DNA of 64,000 nucleotides from Paraburkholderia sp. CNPSo 3274 (lineage in GTDB: Bacteria > Pseudomonadota > Gammaproteobacteria > Burkholderiales > Burkholderiaceae). Below, piece by piece: positions 39,416 to 48,758 of the stretch. A program made the translations under genes and the position numbers. Every line of letters begins with the position of its first letter. Positions within the stretch are counted from its first letter, which is position 1. Location of the stretch: the NCBI RefSeq assembly GCF_024206475.1, contig NZ_JAMBPR010000015.1, positions 1 to 64,000 of the forward strand. The letters run 5' to 3'. The notes beneath the pieces are model-generated. The model saw nothing but the letters and a program-made list of their open reading frames with translations. It made no database searches and had not been told where the DNA came from.

Positions 39416-40366
39416 TCAGGCAGCCTCGGCGCGCTGCGCCTCGTAGGCCTTGAGCTGGCTGTACACGACGCGCAGCACCGAAAGCTCGCTCGACGCGTGC
39501 TGTACCGCGCCGCCGCGCTGGATCAGGTCGCCGAGCACGTGATCGGCCTCGATGCGCGAACCGTTCTGCACGTCGCGCAACATCGATGCGGTGAGCGACG
39601 AACCCTTGGCGAACAGCATCGCGCGCGAACGCTCGAGGAAGCTGTCGCGCACGGCGTGGCCGTGTTCGGCTGCGATCGCGCGGCATTCGGCGAAGAGGCG
39701 CTCGATGATCGCGGCGCCGTCGGGCGTGGCGAGAATCACGCCAATGGGCGCGCGGAAAAGACACGTGCTGCCCGCGAGCGACGCGAGGAACACCCACTTC
39801 TCCCACATTTCCTGAAGGATGTGATCGCTCGCCTTCAGGTGGAAACCGGCATTGCCGAACTGATCCGCCACGGCTTGCACACGCGGCGAGACGCCGCCGC
39901 CGAGTTCGCCGAATGTGATGGCCTGCACGTCGTTCAGATGCACGATCTCGCGCTTGTCGTTGAGCGTGGACGCGATCAGGCAGACACCGCCCAGCACCGC
40001 CTGTGTGCCGAAGCGCGCCTGCAGGACTTCGAGATGACGCATGCCGTTGAGCAGCGGCAGGATCAACGTGTTCGGGCCGACGGCCGCGGCGAACGAATCG
40101 ATGGCGTTGTCGAGGTCGTAGGCCTTGCAGCTCAGCAACACGAGATCGAACGGTTGGCCGCCTTGCGACTCGAGCGCTTCGCGTGTGACGGTCTTGACGT
40201 CGCGCAGCGTGAGATCGCCCGCCGGACTGCGAATGACGAGGCCCGCTTCGCGCAGTTGCGCGGCGCGTGCCACACGCACCAGAAACGTTACGTCACGCCC
40301 CGCAGCGGCGAGCCGGCCGCCGAAATAGCCGCCCGTCGCACCCGCACCGACTACCAGAATTCGCAT
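39416..40366 (-). CDS. panE: 2-dehydropantoate 2-reductase
   Basis: This 316-residue NADPH-dependent ketopantoate reductase family member is expected to make pantoate for coenzyme A. It has the N-terminal Rossmann loop VVGAGATGGYFGGRL, the strand-end SCKAYDLDNAI, the substrate-domain lysine in MWEKWVFLASLAG and LFAECRAIAAEHGH. Burkholderiaceae often carry several paralogues, so a different 2-oxoacid substrate is possible. It is convergent with rsmA and divergent from gloA, sharing a region that contains a perfect 18-bp palindrome. Confidence 0.85.
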   Translation of the reverse strand: MRILVVGAGATGGYFGGRLAAAGRDVTFLVRVARAAQLREAGLVIRSPAGDLTLRDVKTVTREALESQGGQPFDLVLLSCKAYDLDNAIDSFAAAVGPNTLILPLLNGMRHLEVLQARFGTQAVLGGVCLIASTLNDKREIVHLNDVQAITFGELGGGVSPRVQAVADQFGNAGFHLKASDHILQEMWEKWVFLASLAGSTCLFRAPIGVILATPDGAAIIERLFAECRAIAAEHGHAVRDSFLERSRAMLFAKGSSLTASMLRDVQNGSRIEADHVLGDLIQRGGAVQHASSELSVLRVVYSQLKAYEAQRAEAA

Positions 40367-40436
40367 GTCTACTCCTCGTTCTCGCGTTCATCGCGTAGGC
40401 GCCTTGCTTACGCGCCCGGCTTACGCTTAGTTAGCA

Positions 40437-40454
40437 AAATTGCCGCGGCAATTT
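40437..40454. promoter_or_regulatory. Perfect 18-bp palindrome in the panE/gloA divergent region
   Basis: AAATTGCCGCGGCAATTT is exactly self-complementary. It lies 71 bp upstream of panE and 109 bp upstream of gloA. Its symmetry and intergenic position suggest a dimeric regulator site. Confidence 0.45.
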
Positions 40455-40520
40455 CGGGATGGCGTCCATGCTAGAGCAAATCGGTGCATCTTGCCGGCGC
40501 CGGCAGGGCCGGCGCGTTTT

Positions 40521-40529
40521 TGGTACAGT
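40521..40529 (+). promoter_or_regulatory. Possible extended -10 promoter of gloA
   Basis: TGGTACAGT has the TG-N-TAnnnT form of an extended -10 element, 34 nt upstream of the gloA ATG. A GC palindrome (40492-40505) sits just upstream in place of a -35. Confidence 0.35.
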
Positions 40530-40562
40530 CCGTTTTTTGACGACGGCAAAACGGAGTACACC

Positions 40563-40946
40563 ATGCGCCTGCTGCACACGATGATCCGGGTCGGCGACCT
40601 CGATCGCTCGATCAAGTTCTATACCGAACTGCTCGGCATGAAACTGCTGCGCCGCGAAGACTACCCCGATGGCAAGTTCACGCTGGCCTTCGTCGGGTAC
40701 ACGGACGAGCGCGACGGCACCGTGATCGAACTTACGCATAACTGGGATACGGCTTCGTACGATCTTGGGACTGGCTTCGGCCATCTGGCGGTCGAGGTGG
40801 CGGATGCCTACGCTGCCTGCGCGAAGATCAAGGAGCAGGGTGGGACGGTGGTGCGCGAGGCCGGCCCGATGAAACACGGGACCACGGTGATCGCGTTCGT
40901 GACCGATCCGGATGGGTACAAGATCGAGTTTATTCAGAAGAAGTAA
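40563..40946 (+). CDS. gloA: Lactoylglutathione lyase (glyoxalase I)
   Basis: This 127-residue metalloenzyme converts the glutathione hemithioacetal of methylglyoxal to S-lactoylglutathione. The four metal ligands of the nickel-type E. coli enzyme are present at the same positions: His5, Glu56 (TVIELTHNW), His74 (FGHLAVEV) and Glu122 (YKIEFIQ). The ATG at 40563 follows ACGGAG. The frame stays open back to 40440, but that stretch is the upstream control region. A strong terminator follows. Confidence 0.96.
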   Translation: MRLLHTMIRVGDLDRSIKFYTELLGMKLLRREDYPDGKFTLAFVGYTDERDGTVIELTHNWDTASYDLGTGFGHLAVEVADAYAACAKIKEQGGTVVREAGPMKHGTTVIAFVTDPDGYKIEFIQKK

Positions 40947-40955
40947 GGACGTGGC

Positions 40956-40982
40956 ACGGGCTGGCAATCCAGCCCGTTTTTT
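40956..40982 (+). terminator. Rho-independent terminator after gloA
   Basis: CGGGCTGG (40957-40964) and CCAGCCCG (40969-40976) form a perfect 8-bp stem with a CAAT loop and a T6 tail, 10 nt after the gloA stop. Confidence 0.92.
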
Positions 40983-41038
40983 GGGAAATTCTTTCGAAGT
41001 GCGAATCAACTAAAATTCGCGAACTTGCAATGGGGATA

Positions 41039-41932
41039 TCACATCCCCGGCACCATCTCGGGCGGATGCTGCTTAAGCTGCTTCCTCGCCTCGCGAAACT
41101 CCGGAAAAATCGACTCCACTGTCTGCCAGAACCGCGGACTATGGTTCATCTCGCGCAAATGCGCGAGCTCATGCGCCACCACATAGTCCACAACGGAGAG
41201 CGGGAAATGAATCAACCGCCAGTTCAGGCGAATCCGCCCTTCGCTTGAACAGCTCCCCCACCGCGTCGCTGCCGAAGAGAGCGCATACGACCGAAACGAG
41301 ACCTCAAGCTTCTCGGCATATACCTCAAGCCGCTCACCAAAAATCCGCGTCGCTTCACCCTGAAGCCACCCAGTCACGCGGTCCTTGATCTGCTGCGCGT
41401 CGGCATGCGGCGGCAGCGGCAACGCAAGCACGCGCGTCTCTTGATCGAACGCGAGCAAAGAAGCTCCCAGCTTCACCGTAATCGGCTTGCCGAGAAAAGG
41501 CAGCTCAGCCCCATCGCTCCATTCCACGCGCGGCAAGGCTCGCTGCTCCGTGCGCGTCTGCCATTCGCCGAGCTTGGCGAAGATCCACCGCTGCTTCTCG
41601 GCGATAGCGGTCTCGATATCGGAGATCGTGACCCACCTGGGCGCAGTGATGCTAAGCCCGGTACCGTCGATCACGAACCCGATCGATTTGCGTGACGACC
41701 GCTTGAGCCGGTAATGCAGCGTGCGCGCGCCAAGCGCGATAGTACGCAGCCGCGTGCCATCCGGCGCGAGCGGTGCCTTGCCAGGCTTTCCGTGCGGCGC
41801 AGCAGGTGCAGGTGTGAGAGAAGGTGAGAAGACATCAGGCGCCACAACAGGCGCCGGTTCAGCAAAGAGCGGCAAGTCGAGTTGCCGGTTGTCGAGTGCC
41901 GCGTTTGGGCGCGGCGTGGGGGACTTCTGCAT
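41039..41932 (-). CDS. M48/YgjP-like zinc metallopeptidase
   Basis: This 297-residue protein belongs to the DUF45/YgjP metal-dependent hydrolase family. It carries SSAATRWGSCSSEGRIRLN and the zinc motif H254-E-L-A-H258, followed by LREMNHSPRFW, with the third ligand probably in NHS. The start at 41932 (MQKSPTPRP) is favoured. The same frame stays open to 42145, overlapping the end of plsC by 32 bp, but that part is Arg/Ala/Pro-rich and looks non-coding. Substrate unknown. It is the last gene of the minus-strand run. Confidence 0.8.
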   Translation of the reverse strand: MQKSPTPRPNAALDNRQLDLPLFAEPAPVVAPDVFSPSLTPAPAAPHGKPGKAPLAPDGTRLRTIALGARTLHYRLKRSSRKSIGFVIDGTGLSITAPRWVTISDIETAIAEKQRWIFAKLGEWQTRTEQRALPRVEWSDGAELPFLGKPITVKLGASLLAFDQETRVLALPLPPHADAQQIKDRVTGWLQGEATRIFGERLEVYAEKLEVSFRSYALSSAATRWGSCSSEGRIRLNWRLIHFPLSVVDYVVAHELAHLREMNHSPRFWQTVESIFPEFREARKQLKQHPPEMVPGM

Positions 41933-42113
41933 CGTCAGGCCTGGTGCGGATGGGCGTGCGCGGCGTGGGTGTGCGCCGTTCGCGGGGCGTTTGCGTGCCG
42001 CGTTTGCCGGCGAGTCTGGCGCAGTGTTGCGCGGGGCGCTCAGCCGTGCGGCGAGCAGCGCCCACATCCGCGCCACAACGCTTCGCGCGACGCGAGCCAG
42101 CACGCCCTGCGCC

Positions 42114-42875
42114 TCAAATCCGTGCCGCTTTCGCCGCTGCGCCATCCGTTTCGCGATACGCCTCAGGATCGATCCGCCGCATTTCCGTTTCGATCCACGC
42201 TTCCACGCGCGTGTTCACTTCGTCGGGCGTGAGTCCGGTCGTCTCGATCGGCTTGCCGATCGACACCGTGACTATACCCGGATATTTGATGAACGAGTTT
42301 CGGGGCCAGACGTGGCCCGCGTTGTGCGCGATCGGCACCACGGGCGCGCCCGATTCAATGGCGAAGCGCGGGCCGCCGGTCTTGTACTTGCCCTGCTTGC
42401 CCACCGGTATGCGCGTGCCTTCGGGGAACATGATCACCCATGCGCCTTCGGCCATGCGCTGCTTGCCCTGGCGTATCACCGAGGTGAACGCGTTCTTGCC
42501 TTCCTTGCGGTTGATGTGAACCATCTTCAGCATGCCCAGCGCCCAGCCGAAGAACGGCACGAACAGCAGCTCGCGCTTGAACACGTAGCACATCGGCCGT
42601 GGCATGAGCGCAGGGAACGCCAGCGTCTCCCATGCGGACTGGTGCTTCGAGAGCAGCACGGCCGGCCCGTTGGGCAGGTTCTCCATGCCCTCGATGCGGT
42701 AGCGAATGCCATTGAGGTGGCGCGCGACGAAGAGCGTGGAGCGGCACCATCCCACGGCCATCCAGTAGCGCCGCGTCGCGTTCATAAACGGGAACGCGAT
42801 AAAGCACGCCGTGGCGTACGGCATCGTGTAGACGATGAAATAGATGAACAGCAGCAGGGAGCGGAGAAAGCGCAT
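42114..42875 (-). CDS. plsC: 1-acyl-sn-glycerol-3-phosphate acyltransferase
   Basis: This 253-residue membrane acyltransferase makes phosphatidic acid from lysophosphatidate. An N-terminal hydrophobic helix (LRSLLLFIYFIVYTMPYAT) is followed by the block I variant SKHQSAWET, where the usual HX4D is HX4E as in many beta-proteobacterial homologues, and FPEGTRIPVG. The ATG at 42875 is chosen, since upstream frame lies within gmhB. It starts 42 bp after gmhB, so the two are probably cotranscribed with glyQS upstream. Confidence 0.9.
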   Translation of the reverse strand: MRFLRSLLLFIYFIVYTMPYATACFIAFPFMNATRRYWMAVGWCRSTLFVARHLNGIRYRIEGMENLPNGPAVLLSKHQSAWETLAFPALMPRPMCYVFKRELLFVPFFGWALGMLKMVHINRKEGKNAFTSVIRQGKQRMAEGAWVIMFPEGTRIPVGKQGKYKTGGPRFAIESGAPVVPIAHNAGHVWPRNSFIKYPGIVTVSIGKPIETTGLTPDEVNTRVEAWIETEMRRIDPEAYRETDGAAAKAARI

Positions 42876-42916
42876 CGGTCGAGCCGGTTTAATGTTCGCG
42901 TGAACCACCTGCGCCT

Positions 42917-43480
42917 TCACGCAGGGGCGTTCGCGAGAAAGTCGAGCGCAAAAGTGCGCAGGTCGTCGTGGATCATCGTGCCTTCGGGCAAGCCGCCTGC
43001 GGCGAGCGTTTTCTCGCCCTTGCCCGAACGCACGAGATGCGTGCGAAAGCCGAGCACCGCGCCTGCTTGCAGGTCGCGCAGCGAGTCGCCCACCACTGGA
43101 GTATCGGCCGGTTCGATCTCGAAGCGTTCCGCGATCATCTTGAGCATGCCCGGCTGTGGCTTGCGGCACTCGCAATGGTCCTGCGCCGTATGCGGGCAGA
43201 AGAACACTGCGTCGATGCGGCCGCCCACGGCTGCCGCCTGGCGGTGCATCTTCGCGTGCATGGCGTTGAGCGCGGCCATGTCGAACAGTCCGCGCCCGAT
43301 GCCCGACTGGTTCGACGCCACCGCGACGCGGTAGCCCGCCTGGTTCAGGCGCGCGATCGCTTCGAGGCTGCCGGGTATCGCGATCCATTCGTCCGGCGAC
43401 TTGATGAACGCGTCGGAGTCGACGTTGATCACGCCGTCGCGGTCGAGGATCACGAGTTTTCTGGTGTTGCTGGTCGGCAT
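42917..43480 (-). CDS. gmhB: D-glycero-beta-D-manno-heptose-1,7-bisphosphate 7-phosphatase
   Basis: This 187-residue HAD phosphatase acts in ADP-heptose synthesis for the LPS inner core. The HAD nucleophile and acid are Asp13 and Asp15 in ILDRDGVIN, with SNQSGIGRG as motif II. The zinc-binding loop CPHTAQDHCECRKP distinguishes GmhB from other HAD enzymes, and VGDSLRDLQAG supplies the distal acids. Length is typical. It lies 30 bp after glyS. Confidence 0.93.
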   Translation of the reverse strand: MPTSNTRKLVILDRDGVINVDSDAFIKSPDEWIAIPGSLEAIARLNQAGYRVAVASNQSGIGRGLFDMAALNAMHAKMHRQAAAVGGRIDAVFFCPHTAQDHCECRKPQPGMLKMIAERFEIEPADTPVVGDSLRDLQAGAVLGFRTHLVRSGKGEKTLAAGGLPEGTMIHDDLRTFALDFLANAPA

Positions 43481-43510
43481 GGCGTCTCGCTCAGTTCCGC
43501 ATGTTTGTGC

Positions 43511-45610
43511 TTATGCAGCCAGCCTCGAGATGTCCGCGACGCTGTTCATCTGGCGATGCAGTGCTTTGAGCAGCGCGAGGCGGTTCGCACGCAGCGCCGG
43601 GTCTTCGGCGTTGACCATCACGTCGTTGAAGAACGTGTCCACGGTTTCGCGCAGCGCCGCGAGCGCGGTGAGCGCGCCCGTGTACTCGCGTGCGGCGAGC
43701 TGCGTTTCCACGCGCGGCGCGACCTGTTCGAGCTGCGCGTAGAGCGCCTTCTCGGCGGCTTCGACGAAAAGCGCGATCTGCACGCCGGCATCTTCCGCAC
43801 CCTCGGACTTCTTGAGGATGTTCGAGATGCGCTTGTTGGCCGCCGCGAGCGAGGCCGCTTCCGCGAGCGCTGCGAATTCGCGCACCGCGTCCAGACGCGA
43901 GACGATGTCGTCGAGGCGCGTGGGGTTCAGTGCAAGCACCGCATCCACTTCGGTGGCCGCGAAGCCGCGTTCGCGCAGCATGCCACGCAGGCGGTCCATG
44001 CAGAACTCGTAGATGGCCTGGGTCGACTCCGTCACGGCCTCGATGCCTGCAAATTGCGCGGAGGTGGCACGCAGCAGTTCGACGAGGTCGAGCGGCAGTT
44101 GCTTCTCGACGAGAATGCGCAGCACGCCCAGCGCGTGACGGCGCAGCGCGAACGGATCCTTTTCGCCCGTGGGCGCGAGGCCGATGCCCCAGATCCCGAC
44201 GAGCGTTTCCAGCTTGTCCGCGAGCGCGACGATCGTGCCCGTCGTGGTGGCGGGCAGGGCGTCGCCGGAGAAGCGCGGCTGGTAGTGCTCGGAGCACGCA
44301 ATCGCCACTTCTTCGGGCTCGCCGTCGTGGCGCGCGTAATAGGTACCCATCGTGCCCTGCAGCTCGGGGAACTCGCCCACCATGTCGGTCAGGAGGTCGG
44401 CCTTCGCGAGACGCGCGCCGCGTTCCGCGAGCGCGATATTGGCGCTGCACATCAAGGCAATCTGTCCCGCGAGCGCTTCGAGGCGCTCCACGCGTTGCAG
44501 CGTCGAGCCGAGCTTGTTGTGATACACCACGTTCGCGAGCAGCGGCACACGGTCGGCCAGCGGCTTCTTCTTGTCCTGCTCGAAGAAGAACTTCGCGTCG
44601 GCCAGACGCGGGCGCACCACGCGCTCGTTGCCCTCGACGATCTCGTCGGGCGTTTGCGTCGCGATGTTCGAGACAATCAGGAAGCGCGAGCGCAGTCGGC
44701 CCTGGTCGTCGGTGAGCGCGAAGTACTTCTGGTTCGTCTGCATCGTGAGGATCAGGCATTCCTGCGGCACTTGCAGGAACTCGTCCTCGAACTCGCATGC
44801 GTAGACGACCGGCCATTCGACGAGCGAATTCACTTCGTCGAGCAGCGACTCGGGCATGACGACCTTGTCGCTGCCAGCCTGTTCGATGAGTTGCGCGCGA
44901 ATCGACTCGCGGCGGTCGGCGTAGCTCGCGATCACGAAGCCCTTGTGCTGGAGCGTGTGCGCGTACTCGTCGGCGTGCTGGATGGCGATCAGGCCTTCGG
45001 AGAGGAAGCGGTGGCCGCGCGTGGTGTCGTCGGCGTCGACGCCGAATGCCGTGACCGGCACGATCTGGTCGCCGTGCAACACCGTGAGGCGATGCACCGG
45101 GCGCACGAACTGGACGTTGCTGCCATCCGGGCGCTGGTAGGTCATGACCTTCGGGATCGGCAGCTTGCCGAGCGCTTCGTCGAGCACGGCTTGCAGGCCG
45201 TCGGCGAGCGTGGCGCCCGGCGCCGAGTAGCGCAGGAAGAACGCTTCGTTCTTGCCGTCGCTCGCGCGCTCGAGGTCGCTAACCGGGAAATCGGGGAAGC
45301 CGAGCGCCGCGAGCTTCTTCGCGAGCGGCGCGGTGGGCTGGCCGTTGGCGTCGAGCGCGACCGAAACGGGCAGCACTTTTTCGCGCACCTGCTTTGCGGG
45401 CGCGACGCTGCGCACGTTCTTGATCGTGACGGCCAGACGGCGCGGCGTCGCGTAACGTTCGAACGAGAGATCGCCTTCGATCAGGTCGCGCGCGGCGAGG
45501 CGCTGCGCGATGCCTTCGGCGAACGCGTCGCCCAGGCGCCCGAGGGCCTTCGGCGGCAGTTCCTCGGTCAGCAGTTCGACGAGGAGAGTGGCGTGATGAG
45601 CTTGCGTCAT
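43511..45610 (-). CDS. glyS: Glycyl-tRNA synthetase beta subunit
   Basis: This 699-residue subunit of the tetrameric (alpha2beta2) glycyl-tRNA synthetase provides tRNA recognition. It begins with [19 protein letters not shown], the family's signature N-terminus, and contains [13 protein letters not shown] and an HD-like helical region followed by the C-terminal anticodon-binding domain. Length agrees with E. coli GlyS (~690). It follows glyQ by 16 bp on the same strand, the standard order. Confidence 0.96.
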   Translation of the reverse strand: MTQAHHATLLVELLTEELPPKALGRLGDAFAEGIAQRLAARDLIEGDLSFERYATPRRLAVTIKNVRSVAPAKQVREKVLPVSVALDANGQPTAPLAKKLAALGFPDFPVSDLERASDGKNEAFFLRYSAPGATLADGLQAVLDEALGKLPIPKVMTYQRPDGSNVQFVRPVHRLTVLHGDQIVPVTAFGVDADDTTRGHRFLSEGLIAIQHADEYAHTLQHKGFVIASYADRRESIRAQLIEQAGSDKVVMPESLLDEVNSLVEWPVVYACEFEDEFLQVPQECLILTMQTNQKYFALTDDQGRLRSRFLIVSNIATQTPDEIVEGNERVVRPRLADAKFFFEQDKKKPLADRVPLLANVVYHNKLGSTLQRVERLEALAGQIALMCSANIALAERGARLAKADLLTDMVGEFPELQGTMGTYYARHDGEPEEVAIACSEHYQPRFSGDALPATTTGTIVALADKLETLVGIWGIGLAPTGEKDPFALRRHALGVLRILVEKQLPLDLVELLRATSAQFAGIEAVTESTQAIYEFCMDRLRGMLRERGFAATEVDAVLALNPTRLDDIVSRLDAVREFAALAEAASLAAANKRISNILKKSEGAEDAGVQIALFVEAAEKALYAQLEQVAPRVETQLAAREYTGALTALAALRETVDTFFNDVMVNAEDPALRANRLALLKALHRQMNSVADISRLAA

Positions 45611-45626
45611 TGTTCTGGAGATCCGG

Positions 45627-46634
45627 TCAAGCCTCGTCGAACTTGCGTTCGACCTTCAGCGGCGGCGCCCAGGCGGGCATCGCGGCGTCCTGTTCGTCGG
45701 TGGTGAGGCCCGGCACGCCGTGCACGGGGTTGCCGAGCATCGGGAAGCCGAGCTTTTCGCGCGACTCGTAGTACGACTGCGCCACGCTGCGCGAAAGCGC
45801 GCGAATGCGGCCGATGTACGCCGCGCGCTCCGTCACGGAGATCGCGCCGCGCGCGTCGAGCAGGTTGAACGTGTGGCCGGCCTTGAGCACGAGTTCGTAG
45901 GCGGGCAGCGCGAGCTGCAGATCGATCATGCGCTTCGCTTCGGCCTCGTACGCGTTGAAGAACGTGAACAGCAGTTCGACGTTCGCGTGCTCGAAGTTGT
46001 AGGTCGATTGCTCGACTTCATTCTGGTGGTAGACGTCGCCATACGTGAGGCGGCGCATTTCCGGGCCGTTCGGGCCTTGCTCTTCCCATTCGGTCCAGAC
46101 GAGGTCGTAGACGTTCTCGACCTTCTGCAGATACATCGCGAGACGCTCGAGACCGTAGGTGATTTCGCCGAGCACCGGCTTGCAGTCGATGCCGCCCACC
46201 TGCTGGAAGTAGGTGAACTGCGTGACTTCCATGCCGTTGAGCCACACTTCCCAGCCGAGGCCCCAGGCGCCGAGCGTGGGGTTCTCCCAGTCGTCCTCGA
46301 CGAAGCGCACGTCGTTCTGCTTCAGGTCGAAGCCGAGCGCCTCGAGCGAGCCGAGGTACAGGTCGAGAATGTTGTCCGGCGCGGGCTTGAGCACCACCTG
46401 GTACTGGTAGTAGTGCTGCAGACGGTTCGGGTTCTCGCCGTAGCGGCCGTCCTTCGGGCGGCGCGAAGGCTGCACGTAGGCCGCGCGCCACGGCTCGGGG
46501 CCGATTGCGCGCAGGAAGGTGTGGACGTGCGAGGTGCCGGCGCCGACTTCCATGTCGATCGGCTGGAGCAGTGCGCAGCCCTGCTTGTCCCAGTAAGACT
46601 GGAGCGTCAGGATGATTTGCTGAAACGTGAGCAT
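45627..46634 (-). CDS. glyQ: Glycyl-tRNA synthetase alpha subunit
   Basis: This 335-residue class II catalytic subunit activates glycine. It shows [39 protein letters not shown] and [18 protein letters not shown], all GlyQ hallmarks. The C-terminal ~25 residues after the usual ~305 are an extension ending KVERKFDEA. It is preceded by about 240 bp without a gene, in which a TAAAAT on the minus strand could serve as a promoter element. Confidence 0.96.
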   Translation of the reverse strand: MLTFQQIILTLQSYWDKQGCALLQPIDMEVGAGTSHVHTFLRAIGPEPWRAAYVQPSRRPKDGRYGENPNRLQHYYQYQVVLKPAPDNILDLYLGSLEALGFDLKQNDVRFVEDDWENPTLGAWGLGWEVWLNGMEVTQFTYFQQVGGIDCKPVLGEITYGLERLAMYLQKVENVYDLVWTEWEEQGPNGPEMRRLTYGDVYHQNEVEQSTYNFEHANVELLFTFFNAYEAEAKRMIDLQLALPAYELVLKAGHTFNLLDARGAISVTERAAYIGRIRALSRSVAQSYYESREKLGFPMLGNPVHGVPGLTTDEQDAAMPAWAPPLKVERKFDEA

Positions 46635-46872
46635 GTGTGCCTGCAGTGTCTTTCGGGCTTTCGGGGGCGGAATGCGGCGGCCCCACCAGGCGAGCGCGCC
46701 GGCGGGGCGGCGATTCTCCGCCTTGCCCCTTCCTCTTGCGTGGCCCGGGCCGGGAGGCGGCCAGGTGCTAAAACATTGAATTTTACCGGATTGCCGGAGC
46801 CTTGAAACCTGGACGGGGTTCGGGCGGCCGGCAGCGGTGTAGTTGCGTCGTCAGCGGGTCGTCGCGGGCGGC

Positions 46873-48561
46873 TTATTTTCCGTTCGTAGGCTTTGGTTTC
46901 TTCGCGCCCTTGAAGGCCGGTCCGAACGCAAAGCCGAGCGCCAGCAGCAGCAACGAAATGGCAATCACCGTGTTGTTGCCGCTCGTCACGTAGGGCGTGA
47001 AGCCGCTCGTGCCTTCCACCTTCACGTCGAGCGAGCCCACCGTGAACGTGGGCAAACGCGCGATCACGCGGCCTTTCGCGTCGATGGCGGCCGTCGCGCC
47101 CGTGTTGGTCGCGCGCAGCATCGGGCGGCCGGTTTCGAGTGAGCGCATGCGCGCGATCTGCAGATGCTGGTCGAGCGCGATGGTGTCGCCGAACCACGCG
47201 AGGTTCGTCGAATTGATCAGGATGCCCGGCGAGGTCGGGCTCTCGCGCACGGTGCGCGCGACCTCCTCGCCAAAGATATCCTCATAGCAGATGTTCACGG
47301 CCACGAGTTCACCGTGCACGCGGAAGGGCGGCTGCACGGGAGCCCCGCGCGCGAAGTCGCCGAGCGGGATGTTCATGAGATTGACGAACCAGCGGAAGCC
47401 CCAGGGCACGAATTCGCCGAACGGCACGAGGTGATGCTTGTCGTAGCGATAGAGGCCGTTCTGGCCCGGCGTGATGCCGAAGAGGCTGTTGGTGTAGTCG
47501 ATCACGCGCCCGTCGGACGTGATCGTGCCGCCCACTGCGCCAAACAGGATGGCCGTGTTCGTGCCGTCGGCGAACGCGCGGATATCGCGGCCGAACTTCT
47601 GGGGAATTTCCTGCACGAGCACCGGAACCGCGGTTTCGGGCGTGACGACGAGATCGGCGGGCTTGTCGGTAATCAGCTTCTGGAACTCGTTGAGCGCGTC
47701 GATCGTGCCCTGCTCGGAGAACTTCATGTCCTGCTTGACGTTGCCTTGCAGCAGCCGCACGTTGAGCGGAGTCCCGGAAGGTTGCGTCCACGAGACGAGC
47801 GAGAGCAGCAGGCCGGCTGCGATCACGGCGACAGCGAGGAGCGCCGGCGTCGCCACCGCGCCGCGCCGCGGTGACGCGCCATACCCCTTCATGTCGCGCG
47901 CACGCAAAACCGCCTGCGCGATGAGCGCTGCGACGAGCGCGAGCACCCAGCCCACGCCATACACGCCCACGATCGGCGCAAAACCGGCGAGCGGACCGTC
48001 CACTTGCGCGTAGCCGCTCGAAAGCCAGGGAAAGCCGGTGAATACATAGCCGCGCGCCCATTCACCGAGCGCCCACGCACTCGCGAATGCGAAGGCGCCG
48101 TGCCACGTGGGCGAGAACGGCAACTCGCCGCTGCGTCCATTCTTCGCATGTCCCGCGCAAAACGACCAGATGAGTGAGGCGAGCGCCGGATACACACCGA
48201 GGTACAGCGAGAACAGCACGAGCGCCGCGCCCGCGAGCACCGCGGGCATGCCGCCGTAGAAGTGCATGCTCACATAGAGCCACCACACGCCGCTCACGAA
48301 GTTGCCAAAGCCGAACGCCCAGCCCGTGAAGAGCGCGCTCTTCCAGCCGGTGGTGCGCGTGAGCCAGAAGTAGAACAGCGCAAAGATCGCAATGGCGAGC
48401 CAGCCGCCGTGCGGCGTGGGCGCGAATGACAGCGTGTTGAGCGCGCCCAGCGCGGCGGCGGCGAGATAGTGCCAGAAGGGCAGCGCGCGGCGCGCGGCGC
48501 CGTTGGTGGTTTCGGTCGCGCGCGCCTCGGTGCGCGTGCGGGTATCGATCGGTTCGGCCAT
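46873..48561 (-). CDS. lnt: Apolipoprotein N-acyltransferase
   Basis: This 562-residue inner-membrane enzyme adds the third acyl chain to lipoproteins. Several hydrophobic helices cover residues ~25-260. The periplasmic nitrilase domain holds the catalytic triad Glu309 (VTPETAVP), Lys375 (YDKHHLVPFGEF) and Cys425 (NICYEDIFG), and a last helix precedes the basic C-terminus. The ATG at 48561 (MAEPIDTRT) is used; the frame is open to 48702 without added family sequence. A minus-strand terminator lies between corC and this gene. Confidence 0.94.
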   Translation of the reverse strand: MAEPIDTRTRTEARATETTNGAARRALPFWHYLAAAALGALNTLSFAPTPHGGWLAIAIFALFYFWLTRTTGWKSALFTGWAFGFGNFVSGVWWLYVSMHFYGGMPAVLAGAALVLFSLYLGVYPALASLIWSFCAGHAKNGRSGELPFSPTWHGAFAFASAWALGEWARGYVFTGFPWLSSGYAQVDGPLAGFAPIVGVYGVGWVLALVAALIAQAVLRARDMKGYGASPRRGAVATPALLAVAVIAAGLLLSLVSWTQPSGTPLNVRLLQGNVKQDMKFSEQGTIDALNEFQKLITDKPADLVVTPETAVPVLVQEIPQKFGRDIRAFADGTNTAILFGAVGGTITSDGRVIDYTNSLFGITPGQNGLYRYDKHHLVPFGEFVPWGFRWFVNLMNIPLGDFARGAPVQPPFRVHGELVAVNICYEDIFGEEVARTVRESPTSPGILINSTNLAWFGDTIALDQHLQIARMRSLETGRPMLRATNTGATAAIDAKGRVIARLPTFTVGSLDVKVEGTSGFTPYVTSGNNTVIAISLLLLALGFAFGPAFKGAKKPKPTNGK

Positions 48562-48700
48562 GCGGTGCTGTGGAATGCGATGGAATGTGCGCTGAAAAGC
48601 GCGAGCGCGGATTGCGCGACGAGCGCAACGATAGCACTTTCGTGCGTCGCTACCGGGACGCGCTCCTGGGGACGGATCAGAGCTTCTCAGTGCTCGAAGC

Positions 48701-48726
48701 AAAAACGCCAGCCCGAAGGCTGGCGT
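48701..48726 (-). terminator. Rho-independent terminator after corC
   Basis: On the minus strand ACGCCAGCC and GGCTGGCGT form a perfect 9-bp stem closed by a TTCG loop, followed by five T. It lies after the corC stop and before lnt. Confidence 0.9.
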
Positions 48727-48758
48727 CGTCTGCGCATGGGAGGCGCGCTCGCGTTTCG

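Noticed and set aside
41933-42145. N-terminal extension of the YgjP-like peptidase overlapping plsC
   Set aside because: The added 71 residues are Arg/Ala/Pro-rich and unlike the family; a start at 41932 fits better.
42968-45706. 912-codon open frame on the plus strand
   Set aside because: Antisense shadow of gmhB and glyS; Arg/Val/His-rich without family motifs.
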